DNA of 64,000 nucleotides from Parasediminibacterium sp046546515 (GTDB lineage: Bacteria; Bacteroidota; Bacteroidia; Chitinophagales; Chitinophagaceae), in assembly GCF_046546515.1 (NCBI RefSeq), contig NZ_JBKHKJ010000005.1, positions 124,001 to 188,000 on the forward strand, in the 5' to 3' direction. Below, in pieces: positions 34,230 through 42,265 of this stretch (position 1 is its first letter; each line of letters opens with the position of its first letter). The position numbers and the translations under genes were made by a program. A model generated the notes under the pieces. It was not told where the DNA came from and made no database searches. It worked only from the letters and a program-made list of their open reading frames with translations.

Positions 34230-34894
34230 GGGGCTAAATTATGGAAAAGTGGGGAGTCGTAAGTCGTAAGTCAAGAGGAATTAAGGTAAGATAGGCTATA
34301 TTTACACAAGGCAATAGGCAAAGTATATAAAATAGCCCTGAAAGCTAGCGTATATACACATCTTTTTAGCTCTTTTAGTTTAACCAAAATTGATAGCTGC
34401 AAAGGGAATTTATCATAAAATCTTTTGCATTTTGTAAAGCTTTGGCTCCCCCTCGCCTTCGGAGAGGGGGTTGGGGGGTGAGGTTTACATGCTAGAGGGC
34501 AGCATTCGCTTAAATGAGATTTGTGTATACACGCTAGTTGCGAGGGCGGCATAGAGCAGCGAGGGGTATAGCCCTTCGTAAAATGCGGTAGGCATGGCAT
34601 ATTGGTAGTAATCCAAATTCTGTTTTTCGATTTGGTAACTTTCCAGAACTTGCCAAATCTTTGGGAGATTTTAAAAAGTGTGCAACTTTTTAAAGTTGCA
34701 CACCGTACGCACTACATAAAATATGCCTTTATTAGCCAGTAAGAGCCAAAAAACCAAAAAACTAAGAAAAAAAAGGTTGAAAAATATTGATAGCATAATT
34801 TTTCTTCTTTTTTTACTTCCCTTAAAACTTTGTGCCTCTTTGTGTTTTCGTGCCTTTGTGGCAGATTAACCAATTTGTACCTTTGTGGTAATTT
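34230..34894. repeat. Gene-free region with palindromic repeats
   Basis: 665 bp holding GTCGTAAGTCGTAAGTC (34256-34272), a CCCCCTCGCC...GAGAGGGGGTTGGGGGGTGAGG hairpin (34448-34483), the GATTTGGTAACTTTCCAGAA palindrome family (34629-34660), a GCAACTTTTTAAAGTTGC palindrome (34683-34700) and a TTTCGTGCCTTTGTGGCAG end (34846-34864). The Pro-rich frame through it on the minus strand is a by-product of these repeats. Confidence 0.6.
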
Positions 34895-35521
34895 TTATAT
34901 AAATTTAAACAGCAAGTCTTTGTCCCTGCGCACTTTAGGAAGGTTGGATAGCCAATCGCTTTCATCGCGGTAGCCTAATGGCATGATTACGGTAGCAGTC
35001 AAGCCTTGTGCTGACAGGCCCAATATTTCATCGTATTGTGCTGGCAGAAAACCTTCCATTGGCGTTGCATCTACTTTTGCTTCTGCAGCTGCTGCAAGGC
35101 CAGTGCCTAGTGCAATATAGGCCTGTTTGGCATTCCAGATGGCTTGTTGTTCTTTACTCAAATGGCTTACCGACCCTGATATATAGGCTTTGTACTCGGC
35201 AAGGCTTTCTAAAGGTACCCCTCTTTTTGCAGCAATGTCTGCAATAAAAGTATCAATGCTTTCTTGTGTTACCTCTTTCCACGCACAAAATACCAGCAAA
35301 TGCGAGCTTGCTGCAATTTGTGGTTGGCCATAGGAAGCCGCAACTAATTTTTCTTTTGTTGCCTGATCCTCAATTACCAATATGGTATAAGGCTGTAGAC
35401 CAAAACTGGACGCAGCAAGTTGTATGGCATCCAAAATGCTATCCACTTTTTCTTGCGGCACTTTTGTGCCATTCATTTTTTTGGTGGCATACCGCCAATG
35501 TAAATCGCTTATTAAGCTCAT
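34895..35521 (-). CDS. Nitroreductase-family FMN oxidoreductase
   Basis: 208 residues from the ATG at 35521 (MSLISDLHWRYATKKMNGTK); the upstream extension of the frame looks non-homologous. FMN-binding RYATKKMN, the SSFGLQPYTILVI strand and the helix with AKQAYIALGTGLAAAAEAKVD ATPMEGF match NfsB-like NAD(P)H nitroreductases/quinone reductases. Cytoplasmic. The physiological substrate cannot be deduced. Confidence 0.92.
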   Translation of the reverse strand: MSLISDLHWRYATKKMNGTKVPQEKVDSILDAIQLAASSFGLQPYTILVIEDQATKEKLVAASYGQPQIAASSHLLVFCAWKEVTQESIDTFIADIAAKRGVPLESLAEYKAYISGSVSHLSKEQQAIWNAKQAYIALGTGLAAAAEAKVDATPMEGFLPAQYDEILGLSAQGLTATVIMPLGYRDESDWLSNLPKVRRDKDLLFKFI

Positions 35522-35642
35522 GGGTTTTAATTTTTTGTTTAATATTTTAATTTGACAAGCCAAAAATAAAACAATAATGTATGTACAAACATCGAATTGC
35601 GGAAAAGAGGGGAAACAATGTTGAGCGGCATTGCGCTATTTC

Positions 35643-35966
35643 TTAATTTATGTTAATTACGTTTTGTAAGTTGCCTTCCGCAAGTCGAGCGAAAAGTTTA
35701 GGGATAAGTGCTGAAAGTGTTTCCCGCCTATTGTTAGGTGCACAAAGCACAAATATGGTCAAGGGAAGCCATTCTAAGTTTTGTTGATAGGGGAGGTTTT
35801 GGTCAACGGTAATAAAAAGTTCAAAATTATCGGCTATCATAAGTTTCAGCAAGGTCCCATTTTTTTGCCCTAGCCAACCTTTGTCACGAACTGTCCAAAC
35901 TTCATGCGTAATCCCAAAATCATTTTTAAGTTTTCTGGGTAAACTTTCATCAAGCAAAATTTTCAT
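35643..35966 (-). CDS. DUF5615 PIN-like toxin candidate
   Basis: 107 residues. MKILLDESLPRKLKNDFG carries the first acidic residues of the PIN-like fold; a second Asp in FITVDQNLPYQQN is conserved in DUF5615. These are predicted ribonuclease toxins paired with DUF433 antitoxins. The gene overlaps the upstream DUF433 gene by 17 bp, in the standard antitoxin-toxin order. Confidence 0.82.
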   Translation of the reverse strand: MKILLDESLPRKLKNDFGITHEVWTVRDKGWLGQKNGTLLKLMIADNFELFITVDQNLPYQQNLEWLPLTIFVLCAPNNRRETLSALIPKLFARLAEGNLQNVININ

Positions 35967-36180
35967 GCAGTGCCTTTTCAGTTGTCAATGTATGTTTTGC
36001 CATTTCTAAAACCGCTATTGCAGCTTCTTTGGAAACGGAGGGGAAGTCGTCCAAAAATTCTAGCAGGCCGTCGCCACCTTCAATATAGTCAAAAAGATTT
36101 TGTACTGGAACCCTGGTTCCTGCAAAAACCGCAGTCCCACTCATTATTTCCGGGTCAATGCTTACTTGTCCGTATAACAT
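35950..36180 (-). CDS. DUF433 antitoxin candidate
   Basis: 76 residues. Typical DUF433 opening VSIDPEIMSGTAVFAGTRVP with VQNLFDYIEGG and a helix-turn-helix-like C-terminal half (FPSVSKEAAIAVLEMAK). Probably represses its own operon and neutralises the overlapping DUF5615 protein. Confidence 0.82.
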   Translation of the reverse strand: MLYGQVSIDPEIMSGTAVFAGTRVPVQNLFDYIEGGDGLLEFLDDFPSVSKEAAIAVLEMAKHTLTTEKALHENFA

Positions 36181-36248
36181 ATTTTATAATTTAAATCTTA
36201 TTAAAAGTACAAAAAATTGCAACGCTGGCAATTGTATTTTCAGTCTTT

Positions 36249-36743
36249 TCACCTCCCCCCAAGTTCAATAATCTCGCAGTTTTTAATAATGCTGCCATCT
36301 ATGGCTATGCGGATCAATGTGCGCACGGCGTGCCAGCCGTGCTTGCCGGCGGCACCTGGGTTTATATGCAGGCAGCCAAAGGCTTCGTCGTACATTACTT
36401 TTAATATATGCGAATGGCCGCTAAGAAACAGCTTGGGTCGGTATTGCTTCATCAAAGCCTTGCTTGCTGCATTGTATTTGGGTGGATAGCCACCAATATG
36501 TGTCATTAAAACAGGCACATCTTCACACAAAAAAGAGTTGTAAAGGGGGAATGCTTCCCTGATGCCCGCCTCGTCAATATTGCCATAAACGCCTTTTAAG
36601 GGCTTGAATGCTTGAAGCTTTTCGGCAACTTCGGCATCTCCAAAATCGCCGATATGCCAAATTTCATCGCACTGGGCAAAATGGGTGAAAACCGCCTCGT
36701 CCAAAAAACTATGTGTATCCGATAGTATGCCAATTTTTGTCAT
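36249..36743 (-). CDS. YfcE/MJ0936-type metallophosphoesterase
   Basis: 164 residues. Calcineurin-like metal-binding motifs in order: ILSDTHSFLD (D-x-H), HIGDFGD (GD), GNIDE (GN[HD] with Asp), MTHIGG (GH) and LSGHSHILK (GHSH). A small cytoplasmic phosphodiesterase family. Single gene, substrate unknown. Confidence 0.93.
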   Translation of the reverse strand: MTKIGILSDTHSFLDEAVFTHFAQCDEIWHIGDFGDAEVAEKLQAFKPLKGVYGNIDEAGIREAFPLYNSFLCEDVPVLMTHIGGYPPKYNAASKALMKQYRPKLFLSGHSHILKVMYDEAFGCLHINPGAAGKHGWHAVRTLIRIAIDGSIIKNCEIIELGGR

Positions 36744-36914
36744 TAGAGAACTAAATGGGGGGTAGTAATTTCAAATCTTAGTGCAAATTAAGAGGATATA
36801 TTGCCAAAAAGGCACTAAGGCTCAAAGTAGCAACAAGAAGGAAGAAAAGATTATAGCTATCCTTTTGGGTATATTTCAAAATTTCATTTTTGTTATTCTC
36901 TATTTGGCACAAGC

Positions 36915-36971
36915 ATCCTATATGGGGGAAATTTTGGATGCTCATGGGGGCATATTTCCCCCATATAGGAT
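36915..36971 (+). terminator. Perfect 18-bp inverted repeat with T-rich flank
   Basis: ATCCTATATGGGGGAAAT (36915-36932) and ATTTCCCCCATATAGGAT (36954-36971) are perfect inverted copies separated by 21 bp, followed by TTTTATTTTT. Could be a terminator, though no gene reads into it from the left on the plus strand; more likely a repeat element. The 709-bp gap 36744-37452 holds this, copy D of the repeat family and a GCCTTCGAGCCTTTGTGGC repeat near 37369. Confidence 0.5.
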
Positions 36972-37097
36972 TTTTATTTTTGGCTTTATACATAACCATG
37001 CCAACTTTACAGTAAAACAGGAACTAGCCATCTTAGCTTTAACTCCTGCACCAGTTGTTAGCTGACTGGGGAAAATGATAATCCACCATCTAAATCT

Positions 37098-37240
37098 TCT
37101 CAGTTTATTATCAATAAATTATTATTACATTATCATAAAACTATCATTCCATTATCAATACACTATCATAAAATTCACTTAAATTATCATAAAAAATGAG
37201 GTTAAAAAAATAAAAAATAGCTGAATATCAATGAGTTGTA
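37098..37240. repeat. Diverged relative of the dispersed repeat core (copy D)
   Basis: Tandem-like array of ATTATCATAAAACTATCATT words with the same vocabulary as the copy B core, followed by AATATCAATGAGTTG, related to the TTGATAATCAATG block of copies A-C. The inverted termini are not found, so this is a partial or decayed copy. Confidence 0.45.
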
Positions 37241-37452
37241 GGCAAAAATGGGAAATAGCAAAAAAAAATAAAACACCGAAAAACAGGAAATAAATAAAAA
37301 AGGGCAATAAAAAGCGAAGATTTGAAACGCGCCCATCGTATTCCATCCTCCCTTTAAAACTTAGTGCCTTCGAGCCTTTGTGGCTATCCCGATGAAAAAA
37401 TAAATGCGGCTTTCCATATTACCACTAACTTTAATTTTTAAATGCCAACGAT

Positions 37453-38481
37453 ATGCAACACCTGAAAATTTATTCAAGGCAAGATGTGCTTGCCCATACC
37501 AACCCACGCCGCTTTGAGACTAGGCTAGGGCAGCAAGTGCAGGTAATTAAAAACCCAAAGGACTTGGAGGAATCGCTGCAGCAAACCTCGGCCAGATACA
37601 TATTGGTAGGTGTGCCAGAGTGGATTGGCATTAAGGCAAACCATGGTTATTGCAACGAAGCCAGTGCATGGCAACCTTTCTTGGAGTCTTTTTTGAGCAG
37701 CCAAAGCAACGATTTTTTAGGAGGGGAGGAAATACTGTTGCTTGGCCATTTTGATTTTAGTGAGGTAGATGATGTAATAGAACAATCTGCGCAAACCATT
37801 GATGAAAAAGTGGACGCTTACCGCCATGCGGTGAACATGATAGACGATGAAGTGGAGCAGCTAATACACATCATTACCCAAAACAGGAAATTGCCCATTG
37901 TGGTTGGTGGTGGGCAAAACAATGCTTACCCCTGTATAAAAGGCGCTGCAAAAGGCTGGTTCAAAAGCGGGGTGATACCCATTGCCCAGATAAATGCCAT
38001 TAATGTGGATGCTTGCCCAGACTATGGCCCCATGGAGGGGCGGCACAGTGGCAATGCCTTTAGTTATGCGGAAGAAGACGGCTACCTAGAAAAATATTGC
38101 GTGGTAGGGCTGGAAGAAAACCAGATACAACAAAATGTATGGATAGACATGGTAAACAACCCGTTTATAGACTGCATTACGTATGAAGATATTTTCCTCC
38201 ATGAAAAAAGGACTTTTGAAGAAGCCATTAACCATGCAACCGAGTTTACCATAGATACCCTTTGCGGCATAGAGCTAGACATGAACTGCATTGAAAATGG
38301 CACAACTATGCCTACGGGCATATCCGCAAAACAAGCCAGGCAATACCTGCATGTGGCTGCTTTGGACAGCCAGCCCGCATACCTGCACATCAGCGAATGC
38401 TCAAAAGAAAATACATCATCTGGCAAGCTGCTTAGTTTTTTGGTAACCGATTTTGTAAAAGCCTTGCAGCAAGGGTATTAA
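37453..38481 (+). CDS. Arginase/formimidoylglutamase-fold protein with altered metal ligands
   Basis: 342 residues of the ureohydrolase (arginase, agmatinase, formiminoglutamase) fold. The three metal motifs are recognisable but changed: GGGH(D/N) reads GGGQNNAYPCIKG, DAHxD reads NVDACPDYGPMEGRHSG, and DxDxxxP reads ELDMNCIE. So one His is Gln, one His is Cys and one Asp is Asn. The surrounding text (EGRHSGNAFSYAEE, YCVVGLEENQI) matches intact Bacteroidota homologues as I recall them. Hydrolase activity with a dinuclear Mn centre is therefore doubtful. A different metal or a binding role is possible. Lies upstream of trp with a large palindrome between. Confidence 0.85.
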   Translation: MQHLKIYSRQDVLAHTNPRRFETRLGQQVQVIKNPKDLEESLQQTSARYILVGVPEWIGIKANHGYCNEASAWQPFLESFLSSQSNDFLGGEEILLLGHFDFSEVDDVIEQSAQTIDEKVDAYRHAVNMIDDEVEQLIHIITQNRKLPIVVGGGQNNAYPCIKGAAKGWFKSGVIPIAQINAINVDACPDYGPMEGRHSGNAFSYAEEDGYLEKYCVVGLEENQIQQNVWIDMVNNPFIDCITYEDIFLHEKRTFEEAINHATEFTIDTLCGIELDMNCIENGTTMPTGISAKQARQYLHVAALDSQPAYLHISECSKENTSSGKLLSFLVTDFVKALQQGY

Positions 38482-38492
38482 TTGTTTGGGGG

Positions 38493-38584
38493 GTAGGGGC
38501 GTATTGCATACGCCCTCATTAAAGGGTTGATAAATATTGTAAGCGAATAAACCTAAGTAATGGGCGTATGCAATACGCCCCTAC
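38493..38584. repeat. 23-bp inverted repeat pair flanking 46 bp
   Basis: Two perfect inverted arms of 23 bp (38493-38515 and 38562-38584) starting GTAGGGGCGTATTGCATACG and its reverse complement. Each arm also contains the palindrome GGGCGTATGCAATACGCCC. Typical of a non-autonomous palindromic repeat of this phylum. Lies directly before the trp promoter. Confidence 0.85.
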
Positions 38585-38592
38585 AAAAAAAA

Positions 38593-38624
38593 TTTGGCAG
38601 TAATAAAATCACAGCCCATATTTG
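38593..38624 (+). promoter_or_regulatory. trp operon promoter
   Basis: TTTG (38593-38596), 20 bp spacer, CATATTTG (38617-38624), one base off TAnnTTTG. Predicted transcription start is within a few bases of the leader peptide ATG at 38632, so the leader mRNA would have almost no 5' untranslated region. Confidence 0.6.
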
Positions 38625-38631
38625 CACTGCA

Positions 38632-38694
38632 ATGAAGCAAAAAAATACAAATATCAATTGGTGGTGGCATACAAACCTTGCAAGGGGCTTGTAG
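38632..38694 (+). CDS. trpL: trp leader peptide (attenuator)
   Basis: 20-codon frame MKQKNTNINWWWHTNLARGL with three consecutive TGG codons at positions 10-12 (38659-38667). The stop codon follows GGGGCTT (38684-38690), which can pair either with the segment just before it (ACAAACC, 38670-38676; pause hairpin) or with AAGCCTC of the terminator stem (antiterminator). This is the architecture of ribosome-mediated attenuation: stalling at Trp codons frees GGGGCTT to block the terminator, while reading to the stop masks it. Confidence 0.85.
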   Translation: MKQKNTNINWWWHTNLARGL

Positions 38695-38729
38695 TGGCAT
38701 TGCCAATACATTTTCATATTATTTGAAAA

Positions 38730-38760
38730 AAGCCTCGACACTTAGTCGGGGCTTTTTTTT
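38730..38760 (+). terminator. trp attenuator terminator
   Basis: AAGCCTCGAC (38730-38739), loop ACTTA, GTCGGGGCTT (38745-38754), then eight T. One G-T wobble. Located 36 bp after the leader peptide stop and 70 bp before trpE; its left arm overlaps the proposed antiterminator. Confidence 0.9.
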
Positions 38761-38829
38761 GCCCAGCAACATAATACTTACAACGTAAAACTTATAACGT
38801 AAAACGTACAACGTAGAACTCAAAAAACG

Positions 38830-40272
38830 ATGAAAAAGATTGATATAACAACCTCTATTAAAAAAATGCTTGCGGATGTTTATACGCCAGTAGGCATTTA
38901 CCTGCGGGTGAGGGACAGGTTTAGGGATACTATCCTGCTGGAAAGCACAGACAACCATGTGGCCGAAAACAGTTTTAGTTTTATAGGCATCAATGCCATT
39001 GCAGGCATAGAAATTACCGATGCAGGCAATATAGAATATAAGTTGCCGGGGCAAAAGCCAGAGCAAGTGGTGATAAAAGATACCAAGCAAGTGCCTCAAT
39101 TGGTTTGGGACTTTATGAATAATTTTCAGGTAGCCAATATACAGCCTGGAAATGGCAGCAACAGTTTAGAAGCTGCCGCAGCCAAGTTTGCCCAAGGGCT
39201 GTATGGCTATACTACTTATGATGCGGTACAGTTTTTTGATAGTGTCAAGTTGACCGTTCACGGTCAACAGTCAACCCACATTCCTTTGATGCGTTACAGG
39301 CTTTACCAATATGTAATTGCCATTAACCATTTTAAAGACGAGCTATACCTTTGCGAAAACAAGATGGCTGGCATAGAAAGCGATGTGCAAATGGTGGAAA
39401 GCCTGATAAAAAGCAAAGACGTACCAGCTTACCCCTTCACTGTCAAAGGCCTGGAAACCTCTAATATCACAGACGAAGCCTATATAGAAATGGTGAAAAA
39501 AGGCATACAAAGCTGTTTCAGGGGCGATGTTTTCCAAATTGTGCTCAGCAGGCGGTTTCAGCAAAGCTTTACAGGGGATGAATTTAACGTATATCGTGCA
39601 TTAAGGAATATTAACCCATCCCCCTATTTGTTCTTTTTCGATTATGGTGATTACAAACTAATGGGTTCTTCGCCCGAAAGCCAACTGGTTATTGCCAATG
39701 GAAAAGCTACCGTGCACCCAATTGCAGGTACTTTTAAAAGGACAGGCAACGATTTGTTGGATGCAGAAGCTGCACAACGCTTGCTGCTGGATAAAAAGGA
39801 AAATGCAGAGCATGTAATGCTGGTAGACCTTGCCCGGAACGACCTTAGCCGTGTTTGCGATGAGGTAACTGTAAAAAGTTACCGTCAAGTGCAGTATTAC
39901 AGCCATGTTATCCATCTGGTAAGCGAAGTAAATGCCACTGTGCGGCCAAACAGCAATCCTTTTGAACTGCTTGCAAAAACGTTTCCCGCAGGCACATTAA
40001 GCGGTGCGCCCAAAATAAAAGCCATGCACTTGATAGACAGTTTTGAGACCACCAACCGCAGCTATTATGGTGGCGGAATTGGGTTCATGGGTTTTGATGG
40101 CAGTTGCAACCATGCCATCATGATACGCACCTTCCTTAGCAAAAACAATACATTGTTTTACCAAGCAGGGGCGGGGGTAGTTGCCGCAAGTAACCCCGAA
40201 AGCGAATTACAGGAGGTGAACAACAAGCTGAATGCATTGAAGAAAGCAATTGAAGTAGCAGGAGCGATATAA
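38830..40272 (+). CDS. trpE: Anthranilate synthase component I
   Basis: 480 residues. Makes anthranilate from chorismate with TrpG-supplied ammonia. The Trp feedback motif LLES is present (ILLESTDNHVAENSF), and the catalytic half shows VLSRRFQ, SPESQLV, PIAGTFKRTG, HVMLVDLARNDL, GTLSGAPKIKAM and GGGIGFMGFDG. At 39249-39268 the gene contains GTTGACCGTTCACGGTCAAC, a palindrome of an intergenic repeat family, read as SVKLTVHGQQST between conserved segments. First structural gene after the attenuator. Confidence 0.97.
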   Translation: MKKIDITTSIKKMLADVYTPVGIYLRVRDRFRDTILLESTDNHVAENSFSFIGINAIAGIEITDAGNIEYKLPGQKPEQVVIKDTKQVPQLVWDFMNNFQVANIQPGNGSNSLEAAAAKFAQGLYGYTTYDAVQFFDSVKLTVHGQQSTHIPLMRYRLYQYVIAINHFKDELYLCENKMAGIESDVQMVESLIKSKDVPAYPFTVKGLETSNITDEAYIEMVKKGIQSCFRGDVFQIVLSRRFQQSFTGDEFNVYRALRNINPSPYLFFFDYGDYKLMGSSPESQLVIANGKATVHPIAGTFKRTGNDLLDAEAAQRLLLDKKENAEHVMLVDLARNDLSRVCDEVTVKSYRQVQYYSHVIHLVSEVNATVRPNSNPFELLAKTFPAGTLSGAPKIKAMHLIDSFETTNRSYYGGGIGFMGFDGSCNHAIMIRTFLSKNNTLFYQAGAGVVAASNPESELQEVNNKLNALKKAIEVAGAI

Positions 40273-40331
40273 TATGACTGCTTGTTTAAACAGCTTTCCA
40301 AAATAGAAATTTTAAATTGCTTGGGTTTGCC

Positions 40332-40381
40332 AAAAACCCTGAAAGGGTTGAACAACAGTAGCCACGGGTGAAACCCGTGGT
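40332..40381. repeat. CCCTGAAAGGG...CCACGGGTG palindromic repeat, copy 1
   Basis: About 50 bp with two hairpins: AACCCTGAAAGGGTT and CCACGGGTGAAACCCGTGG. Nearly identical to 63944-63992 at the window end. Lies in the trpE-trpG gap. Confidence 0.85.
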
Positions 40382-40426
40382 AGGGATTTATGGCGATTAC
40401 TAATTATAAATTATATAATTAAAATT

Positions 40427-41071
40427 ATGAGTGGGATAAACATAGAAACGACCAATGAAAACCAATCTTCTGTCAAAGGCGGTTTTGATGGCTTGCGTAT
40501 TTTGGTATTCGACAATTACGATTCATTTACATACAACCTTGTACACCTAGTAGAAAAGATAACCCATTTAAAGGTAGATGTGTACCGTAATGACGAAATC
40601 CCGTTGGAAGATGTAGATACTTACAATAAAATCATCCTTTCGCCCGGGCCGGGCATCCCCGAAGAAGCGGGGCTGCTATTGCCATTGATTAAGCAGTATG
40701 CGCCTAGAAAATCTATCTTAGGTGTTTGCTTAGGGCACCAGGCTATCGGGCAGGCATTTGGTGGTAAATTGACCAACCTGTCTTCTGTTTTTCATGGTAT
40801 CGCAACGCCCATAACAGTCAACAGTCAACGGTCAACGGTCAACGGTTCACTATTCACTGGTTTTGATGATAGCTTAATTGTTGGCCGATACCACAGTTGG
40901 GTAGTAAGCGATGAAGGTTTCCCTGAGGAATTGGAAGTAACTGCCCGTGACGAAAGCAATTTTATCATGGCACTACAACACAAAAAATACGATGTGCAAG
41001 GCGTTCAGTTCCACCCCGAAAGCGTATTGACACCCGATGGCGAAAAAATAATGCGTAACTGGCTTGGGTAA
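40427..41071 (+). CDS. trpG: Anthranilate synthase component II (glutamine amidotransferase)
   Basis: 214 residues. Class I amidotransferase: VFDNYDSFTYNLVHLVE, oxyanion loop LSPGPGIPEEAG, nucleophile Cys in GVCLGHQAIG, and His/Glu in VQFHPESVLTPDG. Residues around TPITVNSQRSTVNGSLF are encoded by a tandem of GTCAAC(G/A) 7-mers (40817-40850), an intergenic-type repeat within the frame. Has a 15-20 residue extension before the domain. Does not overlap trpD. Confidence 0.97.
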   Translation: MSGINIETTNENQSSVKGGFDGLRILVFDNYDSFTYNLVHLVEKITHLKVDVYRNDEIPLEDVDTYNKIILSPGPGIPEEAGLLLPLIKQYAPRKSILGVCLGHQAIGQAFGGKLTNLSSVFHGIATPITVNSQRSTVNGSLFTGFDDSLIVGRYHSWVVSDEGFPEELEVTARDESNFIMALQHKKYDVQGVQFHPESVLTPDGEKIMRNWLG

Positions 41072-41077
41072 AATATA

Positions 41078-41206
41078 GCCACGAATACACAAAGGCCGAA
41101 GAAGCACTAAGGGAAAAGTTTAAAATAAATCCTTTCTTCTTTCCTTTTTCTTTCTCTCTTTTCTTTATTCCTTCGTGCCACTTTGAGCCTTAGTGCCTTA
41201 GTGGCG
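41078..41206. repeat. Inverted dispersed repeats before trpD
   Basis: AGCCACGAATACACAAAGGC (41078) and its diverged inverse CACTTTGAGCCTTAGTGCCTTAGTGGC (41180-41206) flank a pyrimidine-rich stretch. The family recurs at 31.92, 32.77, 34.85, 36.81, 55.73 and 60.61 kb. The right arm ends 12 bp before the trpD start. Confidence 0.6.
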
Positions 41207-41218
41207 AAAAAACAAACA

Positions 41219-42211
41219 ATGAAAAAAATACTACAATATTTATTTGAACATAAAACCCTTACTTACCAGCAAGCCAAAGATACTTTGCTGGGCATTGGCA
41301 GGAGTCTGTACAATGAACACGAGGTAACCTCATTCATGACGGTTTACTTGATGCGGAGCATCACCATTGAAGAACTGCAAGGTTTTAGGGACGCACTACT
41401 GGAGCTATGCGTGAAAATAGACTTGGGCAGCCATCAATTGATGGATATAGTAGGCACAGGCGGCGATGGCAAAAACTCTTTCAATATTTCCACGCTAAGC
41501 TGTTTCGTGGTGGCTGGTGCTGGGCAAAAAGTAGCCAAGCACGGCAATTACGGTGCATCATCCATTAGCGGGGCCAGCAATGTGATGGAGCAATTGGGCT
41601 ATAAGTTTAAAAACGACAATGACAAACTGAAACAGGAAGTAGAGGAAGCTGGCATCTGTTTCCTCCATGCACCATTATTTCACCCTGCTTTAAAAGCAGT
41701 AGGTGCTATCAGGAAAAACCTAGGCGTAAGGACTTTTTTCAATATGCTGGGGCCAATGGTTAATCCCGCATCGCCAGCTTATCAACTGGTGGGGGTATAT
41801 AACCTGGAAATGGCAAGGATATACAATTACTTATTACAGCCTACTGGCAAGGCTTTTACCATTATCCATAGCTTGGATGGGTACGATGAAATTTCGTTGA
41901 CCAATGATACCAAGGTAATTACCAACGAAGGGGAAAGCATTAAAACGCCCGAGCAACTAGGCAAGCGAACTGTGTTGGCACAAGACATTTATGGTGGCAA
42001 CACAGTGGAAGAATCTGCTGCCATTTTCAGGAGTATTATTACAGGCAATGGCACATGGGCGCAAAACGCAGTGGTATTGGCCAATGCTGCCATGGCATTG
42101 CACTGCACTGGCAAATTTGCTAATTACGAAGTTGCCTATGATGCCGCAGTTGACAGCCTAGAAAGCAAAGCCGCATACAGTGCATTGCAAAAATTAATTG
42201 CCTTGCAGTAG
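41219..42211 (+). CDS. trpD: Anthranilate phosphoribosyltransferase
   Basis: 330 residues from the ATG at 41219 (MKKILQYLFEHKTLTYQQAK); the upstream part of the frame is repeat DNA. PRPP/Mg motifs DIVGTGGDGKNSFNISTLS, KHGNYGASSISGASNVMEQL and the anthranilate-site segment FHPALKAVGAIRKNLGVRTF are intact. Second step of Trp synthesis. Confidence 0.97.
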   Translation: MKKILQYLFEHKTLTYQQAKDTLLGIGRSLYNEHEVTSFMTVYLMRSITIEELQGFRDALLELCVKIDLGSHQLMDIVGTGGDGKNSFNISTLSCFVVAGAGQKVAKHGNYGASSISGASNVMEQLGYKFKNDNDKLKQEVEEAGICFLHAPLFHPALKAVGAIRKNLGVRTFFNMLGPMVNPASPAYQLVGVYNLEMARIYNYLLQPTGKAFTIIHSLDGYDEISLTNDTKVITNEGESIKTPEQLGKRTVLAQDIYGGNTVEESAAIFRSIITGNGTWAQNAVVLANAAMALHCTGKFANYEVAYDAAVDSLESKAAYSALQKLIALQ

Positions 42212-42265
42212 GTTATTGCCACGAAGGCTAAAATGGTATTAATTTAAAATTAAAAATAACTTACG

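Noticed and set aside
34271..34600. Minus-strand frame encoding a Pro/His-rich PHPPTPSPKARG protein
   Set aside because: It is a translation of palindromic repeats; such peptides are typical false genes in repeat-rich Bacteroidota gaps.
36781..37065. 94-codon plus-strand frame
   Set aside because: Begins in a dispersed repeat and crosses the 18-bp inverted repeat; no conserved features and a low-complexity tail.
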